DNA from: Diospyros lotus
Lineage: Eukaryota; Streptophyta; Magnoliopsida; Ericales; Ebenaceae
NCBI RefSeq assembly: GCF_014633365.1
Contig: NC_068338.1
Coordinates: 19,974,616-20,038,615 of the forward strand
Reading direction: 5' to 3'
DNA length: 64,000 bases
Within the stretch, counting starts at the first letter, position 1, and every line of letters starts with the position of its first letter. The notes below the pieces were generated by a model. That model was not told where the DNA came from and searched no databases. It saw only the letters and a program-made list of their open reading frames with translations. Made by a program: the position numbers and the translations under genes. This document shows positions 20,291 to 30,700 of the stretch, in pieces.

Positions 20291-20926
20291 CATGTTTCTA
20301 GAAGTCAAGGGCTCAATTTGCATTCTGTTGTGGAGCCTAATGATATAGAAGTTCTGCTTGTATGTATCATCCTGATTAGTTTGTTTGCCCTTCAACATTA
20401 TGGCACCCACAAGGTTAGGTTCTTGTTTGCACCCATTATCATGATGTGGTTGTTGTGCATTAGTGCTCTTGGTCTATATAACATCTTTCATTGGAACCAT
20501 AAGGTCTACAAAGCACTAAGCCCGTATTACATGTACAAGTTTTTTAAGAAAACCCGAAGAGATGGTTGGATGTCCTTGGGTGGCATCCTGTTATGCATAA
20601 TTGGTTCAGAAGCTATGTTTGCAGATCTAGGACACTTCTCACAGTTGTCAATCAAGATTGCATTCACATCCCTGGTTTACCCACCCTTAGTACTGGCATA
20701 TATGGGACAAGCTGCTTATTTATCTCAGCACCATGATATTAGACATGACTATCAAGTGGGATTTTATGTTTCTGTACCTGAGAAATTAAGATGGTCAATT
20801 CTGGCAATTGCAGTACTTGCTGCAGTTGTGGGAAGCCAAGCCATCATCACTGGGACTTTCTCAATCATCAAGCAATGCTCTGCCCTGGGTTACTATTGGT
20901 ATAGACCCAAAGATCTTAAATATTGA
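20291..20926 (+). pseudogene. Captured HAK/KUP/KT potassium transporter fragment
   Basis: From about 20309 to 20890 the plus strand encodes, without stop or frameshift, the central membrane part of a plant KUP-family K+ transporter: [102 protein letters not shown] and [20 protein letters not shown]. That is about 190 of the roughly 750-800 residues of a full transporter, so it cannot form a channel or carrier alone. Homology ends sharply after SALG and a TGA follows at 20924. No intron interrupts it, suggesting capture from spliced RNA or within one exon. The first in-frame ATG is well inside the fragment, so translation would need fusion to gag. Confidence 0.9.
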
Positions 20927-20930
20927 TGGG

Positions 20931-21340
20931 AATTTGGGCATGAAAGTTATCTACGGAGGATTGGCTGTTGTTATTTTAAGAAACTTGAAGGTGTGGATCA
21001 TGTTTAGGGTGCCAATAGGCTCTTCAGATACACTACCGATAGTAATGCAACCATCTCTTCTCCAAAGTTAAAATGAGATGTCATTTTATGGCCGTGGATG
21101 TTGAGGTTGACCAGATTCTCAGCCTAGAAGGGAAACTGATTGTTCACAACAAGGTGGAGATCATCAACGAGGTGGAGGAAAGGATTGGGGGGGTTGGCGT
21201 ACAAGCGGTCTCTACCCCTATCATATGTGTTAGAGGTGCTCATACAATGGAAGGGGCTACCCCCATTGGAAGCTACTTGGGAGCCTTTATCTTTTGATCC
21301 AGTAGCAATTTCCATTTTTCCACCTTGAGGACAAGGTGAA
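20931..21340 (+). pseudogene. Gypsy integrase C-terminal and chromodomain relic
   Basis: At about 21215-21300 the frame reads VLEVLIQWKGLPPLEATWEP, the chromodomain of chromovirus integrases, which binds modified histone tails to guide insertion. Upstream, 20931-21200, has only degraded traces. The reading frame differs from that of the KUP fragment, which marks the second boundary of the capture. FHLEDKVK-type text (about 21320-21345) leads into the polypurine tract. Confidence 0.75.
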
Positions 21341-21363
21341 AGTTGGGGCGGGGGGCGGGGGGA
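21341..21363 (+). other. Polypurine tract of the KUP-carrying gypsy
   Basis: A G-rich run, GTTGGGGCGGGGGGCGGGGG, ends four bases before the 3' LTR start TGATAGG. It is the expected plus-strand primer position, although interrupted by two cytosines. Confidence 0.7.
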
Positions 21364-21367
21364 GTAA

Positions 21368-21700
21368 TGATAGGTCCCAGTTCATGGGACTTACCAAAGA
21401 AGGTCCAAGAGGCAGGGGTGGGGTGATAAATTGGTTGGCTGGCTGGCATAACAGCCAACCATGTGCGTAAGGGATAGAGTGGGGAAATTGCTGGGTTGTG
21501 TAACAACTCAACAAGTGTGTGTAACAGAATGCAGTTGAGGGGGAGAGAGGGATATATGTAGAGGATGAAGATATTGGTAAGGGAAGAAGATTTTTGATAT
21601 TGAGTGCTTGGGAGAGTTAAGGGCCTCTTGAATGCTCAGTTTTCTTTTCATTTTGTTAATTTCCAGCTTGTAGTTCCTTTCGATTATTAGTACCCTATCA
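21368..21700 (+). repeat. 3' LTR of the KUP-carrying gypsy
   Basis: 333 bp, starting TGATAGGTCCC and ending TACCCTATCA, so the ends form a 7-bp inverted repeat TGATAGG/CCTATCA. Its last 86 bp pair with the truncated 5' LTR. Confidence 0.85.
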
Positions 21701-22040
21701 CAAAGCCAAACCAGTAACAGCAAAGAGGTGCTGCAAACTAGATGAACCAGATCCAAAGGTGTCGTAAGGAGGTGTCATTGGATCTAGAGGAGGTGTTTCC
21801 AAAGCTGGAAAAGGCATTGCAAGATCTAGAGGTGTCATGAAGGAGGTCATGGAATCTGGAGATGTTGCAAACTGAAATCACGACATGAAGTGTTACAAAT
21901 TGAAACCTCTAATCCTAAAGCATAGGTTTGAAGTGTCACGAACTAAAATAGTTGGATCTGCAAATCTCGCCTGAGATGTCACCACATCTGGAAGTAATTT
22001 CGAACTCAGAGAGATTGCACAAGGAAGAAACGTCACAAAG

Positions 22041-22751
22041 GCGCAGCTCTAGGTGCCTCATCACCACTAATGTGCAAGGCTCAAGACGCATTCCTTGTAC
22101 ATACAAGTGTTTTAAAACCCTATTTCTTGTTCATTTGTCATCTTAGATCTTATTTCTTGTTGATTTGATTGCATATCCTGTATATTAGAGAGAGGCAAAC
22201 CCAACAGTGTAACCAAATCTCCCACTAACTGGGATCCTTTGACAGAAATGTTAACTTGCTAGAGAACTACTCATGTCTGCATTCTGCGTCATTTTTGTTT
22301 CTTTCTAATTTCTATTGCAATTTAAAAAAATTAATTATTTTTCTGCAACTTTTTATGTTGTGTTTGGCTATAATTTTTTTTTTTCTTTCAATTAGAAGAA
22401 ACTAATTATTTTCCTGTAATTGCTTTTTAACAGTGTGTTCTACAATAATTTTTTCTTTCCTTTAATCTCATATGTAGTTAGAAGAAACTAATTGCAAAAG
22501 AACTAATTGCTTTTTTTTGAAAGAATATTAGTTGTTATTATAGGGTGGGTTAGTTGTCACTTATGATTTTTTGAGTTTACATCTACCTCCTAATAGTTAT
22601 ATATTGAAAAGAATAGTGTATAAGTATTTATAAGCATTTTGAATAAATGTCTACCTCATGTGCCTGAGGATCGTGCTTCGCCTCGCACCTCGCGCCTAGG
22701 CCTCAAGCACTAATTTGCGCCTCAATGAGCCTTGCACCTTTTACAACTATG
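22041..22751. mobile_element. Candidate DNA element bounded by GTCACAAAG repeats
   Basis: The 9-mer GTCACAAAG lies at 22032-22040 and 22752-22760. The interior ends carry GC-rich GCGCCTC/GTGCAAGGC words in opposite senses (about 22041-22085 and 22675-22745), reminiscent of plant hAT and Mutator-like ends. Clean terminal inverted repeats are not evident, so the class is uncertain. The interior is AT-rich and non-coding. Confidence 0.35.
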
Positions 22752-22860
22752 GTCACAAAGAAGTCACTATCGCTTGACGGTGATGAAGGCAGCGATGACA
22801 ATAACTAGCGGTGACAATTGTTTAGGATTAGAGTTAGGGTTTGGTTGCTGTTAAGGGTAA

Positions 22861-22874
22861 TGGCTCTGATACCA
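22861..22874 (-). other. Primer-binding site of the 16721-23006 copia
   Basis: The minus strand reads TGGTATCAGAGCCA immediately inside the 5' LTR, complementary to the initiator methionine tRNA 3' end. Confidence 0.85.
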
Positions 22875-23006
22875 TCTTTTAGGAGAAAGAAAAAAGATGA
22901 TCATTTTATTCATAGTTATTCTCTCTATATATACACAATTCTATGAGGTACAACTAAGAGAAACATCACACTATGGACAGCACTACAAAGCTATATCCTT
23001 CTAACA
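22875..23006 (-). repeat. Copia 5' LTR (minus-strand element)
   Basis: On the minus strand it starts TGTTAGAAGGATATAGC at 23006. It contains a TATA-like TGTATATATAGAG and ends at the primer-binding site. It is the mate of 16721-16851. Confidence 0.85.
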
Positions 23007-23919
23007 ATCCTGAACTGTCTACTTTATAAGAACAAATTAAGCTGACCATAATTGGCTGTCCTACATTCTACCATCATGTATCAAGTGTATACATTCCATT
23101 TGCTGGAATTATGCTCAATTAAGACTGATCTGGCCTTGATCCTATAATATTCTAGCATCAGTGTTTTATGTAAATATTATGTAAATATAAAAAGTTAATA
23201 ATGTAAATTAGGATGGTAGGATGCTGTCAATTATTTCCTTCCTTTTTTGCTAATAATCCTCTCCTTAAAAGAGGATGTTGTACACATTCATTTAAATTAA
23301 ATCATTTTGGTCTGTGATAATTTCTAAGTCCATCAAACAACAATTAACTGGGAGCTTATGCATATCATATGAAGATGTTACTTTGGCAAGCATATTACAT
23401 AATGATTAACTATTTATGAAAAACAAACATGACCAAGAAGATGTCAAATTTGGAAAAACACTTTCAGTATTCAAGATTTAAAATTTAAAGGACTAAAATA
23501 TACTAGCTGTTAATCACATATGCATCAAGCCTTAATTTTTTTTTTATCCTTGCATATTTTGTTCATTCTTCCTTTAGCCCAAATAAATTTGAGAGATGCC
23601 ATCTTAAGGGACTTGAGGAAAATCATAGACAGCCAAACTTGGACGAAGAACAGACTACAAGGATATAATGTGGCAGTAAATTATGAGATGCCTACAGAGA
23701 AAAAAGACTATTACAAAAATAAATAATGCAAAATTGTTGGTGCAACTGATCCACCAGGTCCAAAGCGGATAGCTATTGTGCAGAAAGAAAGCATATTAAA
23801 TAAACAAGAAAATAAATAAATTCTGTGACACAGCTACCCAGGGGACAAACATAAAGGGAAAACTTAATAAAAATGGCTTTCTTCCACTCACACACTCAAG
23901 GAATCAGTCATATTAATAC
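23007..23919. other. LTR remainder, then AT-rich DNA with nothing recognised
   Basis: 23012-23157 probably completes the split LTR that begins at 16605. Beyond it the DNA is AT-rich with no recognisable gene. A 68-codon open frame at 23520-23726 has a hydrophobic start (FFLSLHILFILPLA) but no identifiable homology. Confidence 0.4.
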
Positions 23920-24240
23920 TGTTGAAGGAAATAAATATGAAAGTATAAGAAGAGGTTTGAAAGATTTGAAAATTAAAGCAAGCTGAGATGAAAAGAAGGG
24001 ATAAGAAGTTATAGATAAAGTAGCTCCAGAAAAATAGGACAGGATTATTTAAGTTCAAATCCTATCTTATCTCCTATCTTATCTGTTGTATCCTCTTTGA
24101 ATTTGTATTTTGTATTCCTGTATTCTAGGAGAAAACTAAGGCCTGCTCGTGTATAAATACCACCACTGTACATTCAATATAAGATGAGAAAACAGTTCAT
24201 TTGTTCATCTCCAATTGTCCCTAAAGTATTGTTTTGTTCA
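23920..24240 (+). repeat. 5' LTR of the 23920 copia
   Basis: 321 bp from TGTTGAAGGAAATAAATA to TTTTGTTCA. A TATA-like GTATAAATACC lies at about 24151. It is closely similar to 29323-29509 plus 33086-33229. Confidence 0.9.
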
Positions 24241-24309
24241 TGGTATTAGAGCCACCGACCTTGTGGCTGACTATCTTATTCTTCCCTTTCACCAAGCAGT
24301 AATTTTACA

Positions 24310-25200
24310 ATGGCTAGCAATCCACCAACTAGTGAGACCTCCACTGCCAGTCTTATACCTACCAGAACCATCCCAATTCCAGCTGTCCTGATTTCCTTAG
24401 ATAGCCATACCCTTCAAATCACACAACATAAACTAAATGGGATTAATTTCCAAGAATGGTCTCAATCAGTGTTGTTGGTCATAAAAGGGAAAGGAAAAGT
24501 GGGATACCTAACTAGTGCCACACCCATGCTAGACCCCGAGGCTGACACTTGTGGAGTTTGGGATGCTGAAAATTCAGTTGTTATGGCTTGGCTTATTAAT
24601 TCCATAGAGCCAGAGATAGGAAAAACCTATCTGTTCTCCAAGACAACCAAGGAAATATGGGAGGCAGTGCTAGCTCTCTACTCGAATATGGAGAACACTG
24701 CTCAATGTTTTGAAATCTGATTGGCCATTCGGACAACAAAACAAGGTAATCATTCCGTTACTGAGCACTATAACTTGTTGAATCTATTTTGGCAGGAAAT
24801 GGACATGTTTTATGACATTAGTTGGGAGTGTACTAAAGATGGAGTCAAAAACAATAAGATGGTGGAGAAAGAATGGGTGTTTGATTTTTTTCATGGCCTT
24901 AATTCTAACCTAGACGATGTTCGAGGAAGATTACTGGGAACTAAACCATTCCCATCAATCCAGGAAGCATTTGCAGAGGTAAGACGAGAGAAAAGCCGTA
25001 AGAAGATAATGTTGAACTCATTTTCTACAAGTGAGAATAATACTCAGAATTCAGCCTTGCCTACTTCTAAACTAAAAACATCACCATTGCGTGGTGAATC
25101 ACAAAGGGACAAACAGTAGTGTGATCGCTGTCATAAGCCCTATCATACTAGAGATACTTGTTGGAAAATTCATAGTAAACCAGCAAATTGGAAAGCAAAG
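24310..25200 (+). pseudogene. Copia gag with CCHC knuckle
   Basis: ATG 24310 opens a typical copia gag: HKLNGINFQEWSQSVLLVIKGKGKVGYL and AWLINSIEPEIGKTYLF, then an in-frame TGA at 24718. The same frame continues to 25119 (DFFHGLNSNLDDVRGRLLG, PSIQEAFAEVRREKSR) and meets a TAG. Past this the CCHC zinc knuckle CDRCHKPYHTRDTC is intact in the same frame (about 25120-25165). Gag would package element RNA in cytoplasmic particles. The two nonsense codons in an otherwise collinear frame indicate moderate age. Confidence 0.85.
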
Positions 25201-25399
25201 AATCCAAAGAAGGTGACTCAAACAGCTTATACAGTAGAATCTGAGGAAGGCAAAACCACTAATCTCACCCTAACAATAGATCAATTGGAGCTACTCTAGC
25301 AGGTATTAAATCAAACAAAGGTCACAAAATTGTTTGATTTAGCTGAATCTCCTAAACCGACTGTATCACTAGCCAAACAATGTACATCCTATCAGTGTT

Positions 25400-26905
25400 T
25401 CTTATCTAAAACTATGTCTACTAATGTTTGGATTGTAGATACAGGAGTCTCAGACCATATAACAGGCTCTTTACATGGATTGTTAACCTATAAATGATGT
25501 GATAGGGTTATAAATGTGACAACAGCTGATGGGATAGTGTCATATGCTAAAGGAGAAGGAACAACATATATAGCCAGCTTGCATTTAAAATATGTTTTAT
25601 ATGTGTCTAATTTGAAGTGTAACCTGTTGTCCATCAATAAACTAACAAAGGATATGAATTGTAAAGTGACATTTCTTCCATCTCATTGTGTTTTTCAATA
25701 CCTAACTTCAGGGAAGATGATTGGCAATGCTGAGGGAAAAGAAGGTTTTTATTATGTCAATAGAGCAGTCTGTATCCCTACTTCATCTAGGTTACATAAC
25801 AAATCTTCTCTTTCTACTGTCTCATATTTCAATATTCAGTTATGGCACAAACAGTTGAGTCATCCTAGTTTTAAGTATTTGAAAATCCTATGTCCCCATT
25901 TGTTTATTAATAAAGGGAGTGATTCTTTTCAATGTGAGCAATGTATACTTGCTAAACAAACTAAAGCCTCACATCCCATTCATTCTTACCAACCCTCCAA
26001 GCCATTTTATTTGGTGCATAGTGATGTATGGGGACCAACAAGAATTCCTAATCTAACCCACACACTCTGGTTTGTCACCTTCATAGATAATCATATCAGG
26101 GTTTGTTGGGTCTTCCTAATGAAGGAAAAATCTGAAGTTCATACAATTTTCAGAAAAATCCACCAATGTGTTTCAAACTTCAATCCATATCCCTCAATCG
26201 GATAATGGTAGGGAATATTTCTCAAATGAGTTTAGTACCTACTTGAGTGAAAATGAGATTCTTCATCAAAGCACTTGCCCTTATAATTCACAACAAAATG
26301 GAGTGACTGAGAGAAAAAATCGCCACCTCCTTGAAACTACCGAATCCTTAATGTTTACAAATTCAGTTCCTAATTCCTATTGGGGAGAGGCAATTCTTAT
26401 AGCCACATACCTCATCAATAGGCTTCCTAACTAGGTTCTCAAGTTTAAGACTCCCTTGATCACTCTTCTTGCTAGCTGTTCACTTTATACTAGAATGCTT
26501 AATTCACTATCACCAAAGGTCTTTCATTGTATGGCGTTTGTGCATAACTATTCTTTACTTCAATCCAAATTGGAACCTAAGTCTAAGAGATGTGTGTTTG
26601 TTGGCTACTGTCCAACACAACAAGGCTATAAGTGTTATTGTTCTAACAATAGTAAATTTGTTGTCTCATGTGAAGTCTCTTTTCTCGAGAATCAATATTT
26701 TTATCCCTACATAACTCTGCAAGAGAGGACTTCTAACCCTAATGCAGACCAATGTCAGGCTTCTTTATTTTGTCCTGAGGCAATTACCATAGTCAATTCT
26801 ATTACCAGTTATGTAACAAGTCAAGGGCAAGAACAAGAAGTCCAACCTCCTAGTAAATCACCCTTGGTTTACTCTTGGAGATCTTATGACTCAAGGCAAT
26901 GCTAG
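25400..26905 (+). pseudogene. Copia protease and integrase relic
   Basis: Protease: WIVDTGVSDHIT at about 25430, with the usual DSGA active site reading DTGV, then a stop before 25516. From 25516 the frame reads LLSINKLTKDMNC, then the integrase HHCC domain (LWHKQLSHPSFKYL...FQCEQCILAKQTK) and the core start HSDVWGPTRIP. The second core aspartate motif reads FIDNHIR, where DDxSR is usual. A frameshift near 26200 leads to SDNGREYFSNEF, QQNGVTERKNRHLLE (catalytic glutamate) and LINRLPN, then a stop. The SKRCVFVGYCPTQQGYKCY tail ends near 26660. Confidence 0.85.
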
Positions 26906-27102
26906 CCATCAACTCAGGAGGAAGGTCCAGTAATTGAAGAGGATGAGGCAATAGTAGTCCCAGAAGAAGCTAGGAGGTAGCTAGGAGGACAATACCTGAA
27001 AAAGAAGAGCATGGTACATAAATCGAACCCTATGATTTGGACATCCCCATAGCCTAGTGAAAAAGGGTAAGGTCATGTACCAAGTATCCCATTTCTAATC
27101 AC

Positions 27103-28285
27103 TTGGTATATTCCAAATTATCTCCACAGTTTAAGGCTTTTACTACACGAATTGATGAAATTCAAATCCCTAAGAACATTCATAGTGCTTTACAAAATGC
27201 ACAATGGAAGACTGCTGTAATGAATGAAATGCAAGCATTGGAAAAGAATGGCACTTGGAAGATTGTGACCTTACCTAAAGATAAGAAGGTGGTAGGCAAC
27301 AAATGGGTATTTACTATTAAATATGGTCTGATGGAAGTTTTGACAAGTACAAGGCTAGATTGGTAGCCCAAGGATTCACTCAAACTCAAGGATTAGATTA
27401 TGAGGAGACTTTTGCTCTTGTTACAAAACTAAATTCTATACGTGTCTTGCCCTCTCTTGCAGCTAATTTTGATTGGAAATTACACCAACTTGATATTAAA
27501 AATGCATTTCTCAATGGTGATCTAGAAAAAGAGATCTACATGAGAATCCCTCCAGGATTTGAGACAGAAGACAGGAAAGGAAAGGTTTAAAGGCTAAAGA
27601 AATCATTGTATGGACTTAAACAATCCCCTAGGGCTTGGTTCTAAAGGTTTAGTTCAACTTTAAACTAGCTAGGATACAAACAGGGGCAGGCTGACCATAC
27701 TTTGTTCACTAAACACACATCAAATGGCAGAAAAACTATCCTAATTGTATATGTGGGTGATATTATTATCACTGGAGATAACACCCACGAAATAGAGATG
27801 TTGAAAGGGCAGTTACAACAAGTTTTTGAGGTAAAAGACCTAGGGCAACTAAGGTATTTCCTAGGAATGGAAGTGGCAAGAAGTAAAGAAGGAAAAGTAC
27901 ACATTAGATTTACTAAAGGAAACAGGCAAGCTTGGCTGTAAGCCAACTAGTACACCATTGGAACCAGATTGGAAGAATAAAGAGGATGGAAAGGAGGGTT
28001 CAACAGACAGAGAAAGATACCAATGGTTAGTGGATAAATTGATCTATTTGTCTCTCAAAAGACTTGATATAGCATATGCGATGAGTGTAGTGAGTCAATT
28101 CATGCATTCACTCACTAGCAAACACCTCAATGTTGCCTACCATATCTTAAAGATATCTTAAAGGAATACCCGGAAAAGGGTTACTATTTTGGAAAATTGA
28201 TGATCGAGGAATAATAGGCTTTGTGGATGTTGACTAGGCTGGACCTATTGAAGATAGCAATTTTACATCAAGTTATTGTACTAAG
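27103..28285 (+). pseudogene. Copia reverse transcriptase and RNase H start
   Basis: RT begins with EMQALEKNGTWKIVTLPKDKK and KWVFTIKYG. A one-base slip near 27350 leads to [42 protein letters not shown] and [15 protein letters not shown] (with stops around 27590-27650). The catalytic YVDD motif reads YVGDIIITGDN at about 27750, with one aspartate lost, so the enzyme is dead. Later come [37 protein letters not shown] and the RNase H start as DVD.AGPIEDS...SSYCTK. The solo LTR at 28286 interrupts it there. Confidence 0.85.
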
Positions 28286-28905
28286 TGTTATGTCATTTGT
28301 ACTAGATTAGGACTCTAATTTGTAGTCGGCCATTTTGTACTACTACATTGTATACTTTTTTCCTTTCTTTAGGGTTAGAATGAGTATTCTTCTAAAAGGC
28401 ATGTTTCTAGAAGGGCGGCTAACCGAGTTAGTTGTTTGTTATTTCCAGTCAGGCAATTAAGCAGTTGCAATTCACGTCCCTATGGTCTCTATAAATAAGG
28501 ATCGTGGGGTTAGGCAGGAACAGAGCTTCATTCCAAGACATTTTTTGTTTCTATCTTGTGGGTTAGGATTGATTGAGTGACTGAGAGTAAGGCTGGGGAT
28601 AAGCTTTTGTAATCTCAGGGAATCCGGTTAGCTTTCAGGGCATATGGGCTGAGTGAGGATTCGGGTTTCTTCTTTGTTATCATCCTAAAGATTGTTTTCA
28701 AGATAGCGGATTGAAAAGGTTGCATCAGTTTGGACGTAGGTCCCATAATTTGGGACTGAACCAGGATAAATCTCCTGTGTTCTTTACTGTTTTCTTTATT
28801 CTCGTTCATTCCTTTTATCGTTTGTGTTCTGGGAGGTTTTGAGTGTTTTTTGTGAGTCATTGGGTTGAGAGATTCTAGAGGGAATGCTGTGATTTTACTC
28901 CTACA
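28286..28905 (+). mobile_element. Solo LTR, target duplication CTAAG
   Basis: 620 bp from TGTTATGTCATTTG to TTACTCCTACA, between CTAAG at 28281-28285 and 28906-28910. A TATA-type CTATAAATAAGG is at about 28490. Removing it plus one CTAAG rejoins YCTK to VWGNLVTW and restores the copia RNase H frame. Confidence 0.85.
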
Positions 28906-29315
28906 CTAAGGTTTGGGGCAATCTTGTTACATGGAGGAGCAAGAAACAAAGGGTGGTAGCTTGACATATTGCTGAGGTAGAATACCGAGCTGTAGCTCAA
29001 GGGGTATGTGAAATCATTCGGCTTGAGACGCTAATGGAAGAATTAAAGGTGCCAATTACTATTCCTATCAGGTTGTACAGTGATAGCAAATCAACAATAA
29101 GTATTGTGAATAATCCAGTACAACATGACCAGATGAAACATGTGAGGATTGATTGCCACTTTGTTAAACAAGAAATTGAAGATGGAGAGATTAGTCTGAT
29201 CTATATTCCTACCAGTTCACAAGGAGCTAATATACTCACCAAAGCAATGGCTAAACAAGAGTTTGAATTGATTAGAGGCAAACTGGGAATGAGAGATATC
29301 TATTCTCCAGTTTGA
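28906..29315 (+). pseudogene. Copia RNase H C-terminal part
   Basis: [17 protein letters not shown], then AEVEYRAVAQGVCEII, LYSDSKSTISIVNNPVQHDQ, KHVRIDCHFVKQEIEDGEI and the element C-terminus LTKAMAKQEFELIRGKLGM..IYSPV with its TGA at 29313-29315. One stop lies at about 28970. The purine tract and 3' LTR follow immediately. Confidence 0.85.
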
Positions 29316-29322
29316 GAGGGAG

Positions 29323-29509
29323 TGTTGAAGGAAATAAATACGAAAGTTCTTGTTGTTGCACCGAAGGGAGATAAGGTGATAAGAAGAGGTTTGAAAGATT
29401 TGAAAATTAAAGCAAGCTAAGACGATAAAGAAAGGATAAAAAGTCAAAGATAAAGTAGCTCCATAAAAATAGGATAGGATTATTTAAGTTCAAATCCTAT
29501 CTTATCTAT
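29323..29509 (+). repeat. 3' LTR of the 23920 copia, left part
   Basis: It begins TGTTGAAGGAAATAAATACG after GAGAGGGAG and matches 23920 onward, with an extra segment near 29355. It is interrupted after TCTAT by the copia at 29510 and continues at 33086. Confidence 0.85.
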
Positions 29510-29760
29510 TATTGTTTGATTCCTCAATTTAGGGGATTGATTATCAATCTCAATTATCCCACAATCTATGGGATTGATTATAATCAATATTAATTGTTGA
29601 GATTGATTGATTGATGTAAATTAGTAATTGATGTAATTAGGATTCCTTCTTTTTTCCTTAATTATAGGGATTTGATTGGTTTGTTTCTTCTATATATATC
29701 GTAACCATTCCTTGTGAAGTGTAAGAGAAATATATACCAAATTTTCACTTTTCTTCTACA
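29510..29760 (+). repeat. 5' LTR of the 29510 copia
   Basis: Runs to TTTTCTTCTACA. A TATA-like CTATATATATCG is at about 29690. Compared with the 3' LTR, the opening TGTTGATTGATTAATTC segment is reduced. Confidence 0.85.
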
Positions 29761-29870
29761 TGGTATCAGAGTCGATTGTTGCCTAAAGAAGACTCATTCT
29801 CTTCTGGCCTTCATTGCCACTATAATCCAATTGCTTCTCACTTCATCTTTTCCTTTCATCATTCCATACA

Positions 29871-30533
29871 ATGTCCAAGATCTCAGAAATTGCTTCTCCC
29901 ATGTCAACAAGGGAAGTGATACCAATAGAGCCATCAATGGGAAGTTCTTCTTCTAGTGAGTTGCCTGGTATGCACCATTCATATCTGTTGGATGGAGGTA
30001 ACTACCTTCAATGGTCTCAACTAATGAGAACCTTTTTAAAGGGTAGAGGGAAGATTTCTCACCTCACTGGATCAGCCCCTAAAACTACGGATCCTACGTT
30101 TGCTGCCTGGGATATAGAAGACTCAATGTTGATGTCATGGCTGTGGAGTTCAATGCAACCTGAGGTGAGTAAAAACTACATGCTCCTATCTACAGCTAAG
30201 GACATTTGGGAGACTGTGAAGAGGACTTACTCAAAGGTACAAGATGCCTCGGTTATTTATGAAATTAAGACTAAAATCAATAGCACAAAACAAGGATCCT
30301 TGTCTGAGACTGATTACTATAATAGGATGAATAGTTTTTTACTTGAGTTAGACCATTATCAAGATATCAAGATGGTATGTAGTGAATATGCTATTATTCT
30401 AACTTCTGTGCTAGAAAGAGATAGAATAGTAGAATTTTTGACTGGTCTCAATCCTAAATTTAATCAGGTCAGGGCACAGGTCCTTGGTCATGAAAAAATG
30501 CCATCTTTGAATGAAGTCTATTTTATAGTTTGA
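29871..30533 (+). CDS. Copia gag (220 codons, largely intact)
   Basis: ATG 29871 opens 220 codons of copia gag: HSYLLDGGNYLQWSQLMRTF, GKISHLTGSAP, AWDIEDSMLMSWLWSSMQPEV, AKDIWETVKRTYSKVQDAS, IYEIKTKINSTKQG, DRIVEFLTGLNPKFNQVRAQ. This UBN2-type gag would assemble element particles. The frame ends at a TGA at 30531-30533, after which coding text continues briefly (SEEHGRTTMF). The zinc knuckle is missing because foreign DNA begins at about 30700. It is the longest uninterrupted gag in this part of the window, which suggests a fairly recent element. Confidence 0.75.
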   Translation: MSKISEIASPMSTREVIPIEPSMGSSSSSELPGMHHSYLLDGGNYLQWSQLMRTFLKGRGKISHLTGSAPKTTDPTFAAWDIEDSMLMSWLWSSMQPEVSKNYMLLSTAKDIWETVKRTYSKVQDASVIYEIKTKINSTKQGSLSETDYYNRMNSFLLELDHYQDIKMVCSEYAIILTSVLERDRIVEFLTGLNPKFNQVRAQVLGHEKMPSLNEVYFIV

Positions 30534-30700
30534 AGTGAGGAACATGGGAGGACAACCATGTTTAATGACCATCATTTGGAAGGTTCTGCTATGATTTCTA
30601 ATAAGGTGCAGGGTGCATGGTCAAAAACGTTTCAAGGAAAGGATCAAGTTGTTCCTAAACAAAACTGTGAGAATCTAGATAAAGAGAGGGAGAGATGGTT

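Larger units (their letters stand above)
18845..21700 (+). mobile_element. Chromodomain Ty3/gypsy carrying a captured KUP gene fragment
   Basis: Order on the plus strand: truncated 5' LTR (18845-18930), primer-binding site, gag (18959-20164, duplicated domain), KUP transporter fragment (20291-20926), integrase C-terminal and chromodomain relic (20931-21340), polypurine tract (about 21341-21363) and 3' LTR (21368-21700). Protease, RT, RNase H and the integrase core are absent, with cellular coding sequence in their place. The layout parallels maize Bs1, a known LTR element that carries part of a plasma-membrane proton ATPase with gag. No target duplication is visible because the 5' end is truncated. 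It lies inside the leader of the copia 16721-23006, in opposite orientation. Confidence 0.8.
16721..23006 (-). mobile_element. Short-LTR Ty1/copia element, target duplication ATCCT
   Basis: Two similar LTRs of about 131 bp (16721-16851 and 22875-23006) in minus orientation are flanked by ATCCT at 16716-16720 and 23007-23011. A primer-binding site TGGTATCAGAGCCA lies beside the right LTR (22874-22861, minus). A purine tract GAGAGGGGGGG abuts the left LTR. Internal coding remains are gag (18290-18740) and RT-RNase H (16865-18263). Protease and integrase are missing between them. The leader contains a plus-strand gypsy carrying a KUP fragment (18845-21700) and a possible DNA element (22041-22751). 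It is a non-autonomous or decayed copy. Confidence 0.85.

Noticed and set aside
18959..20926. A true genetic-code change or active amber suppression
   Set aside because: TAG-only stops are better explained by C-to-T change at CAG in methylated DNA; the nuclear GNAT gene in the same window uses TGA normally and the other elements here contain all three stops.
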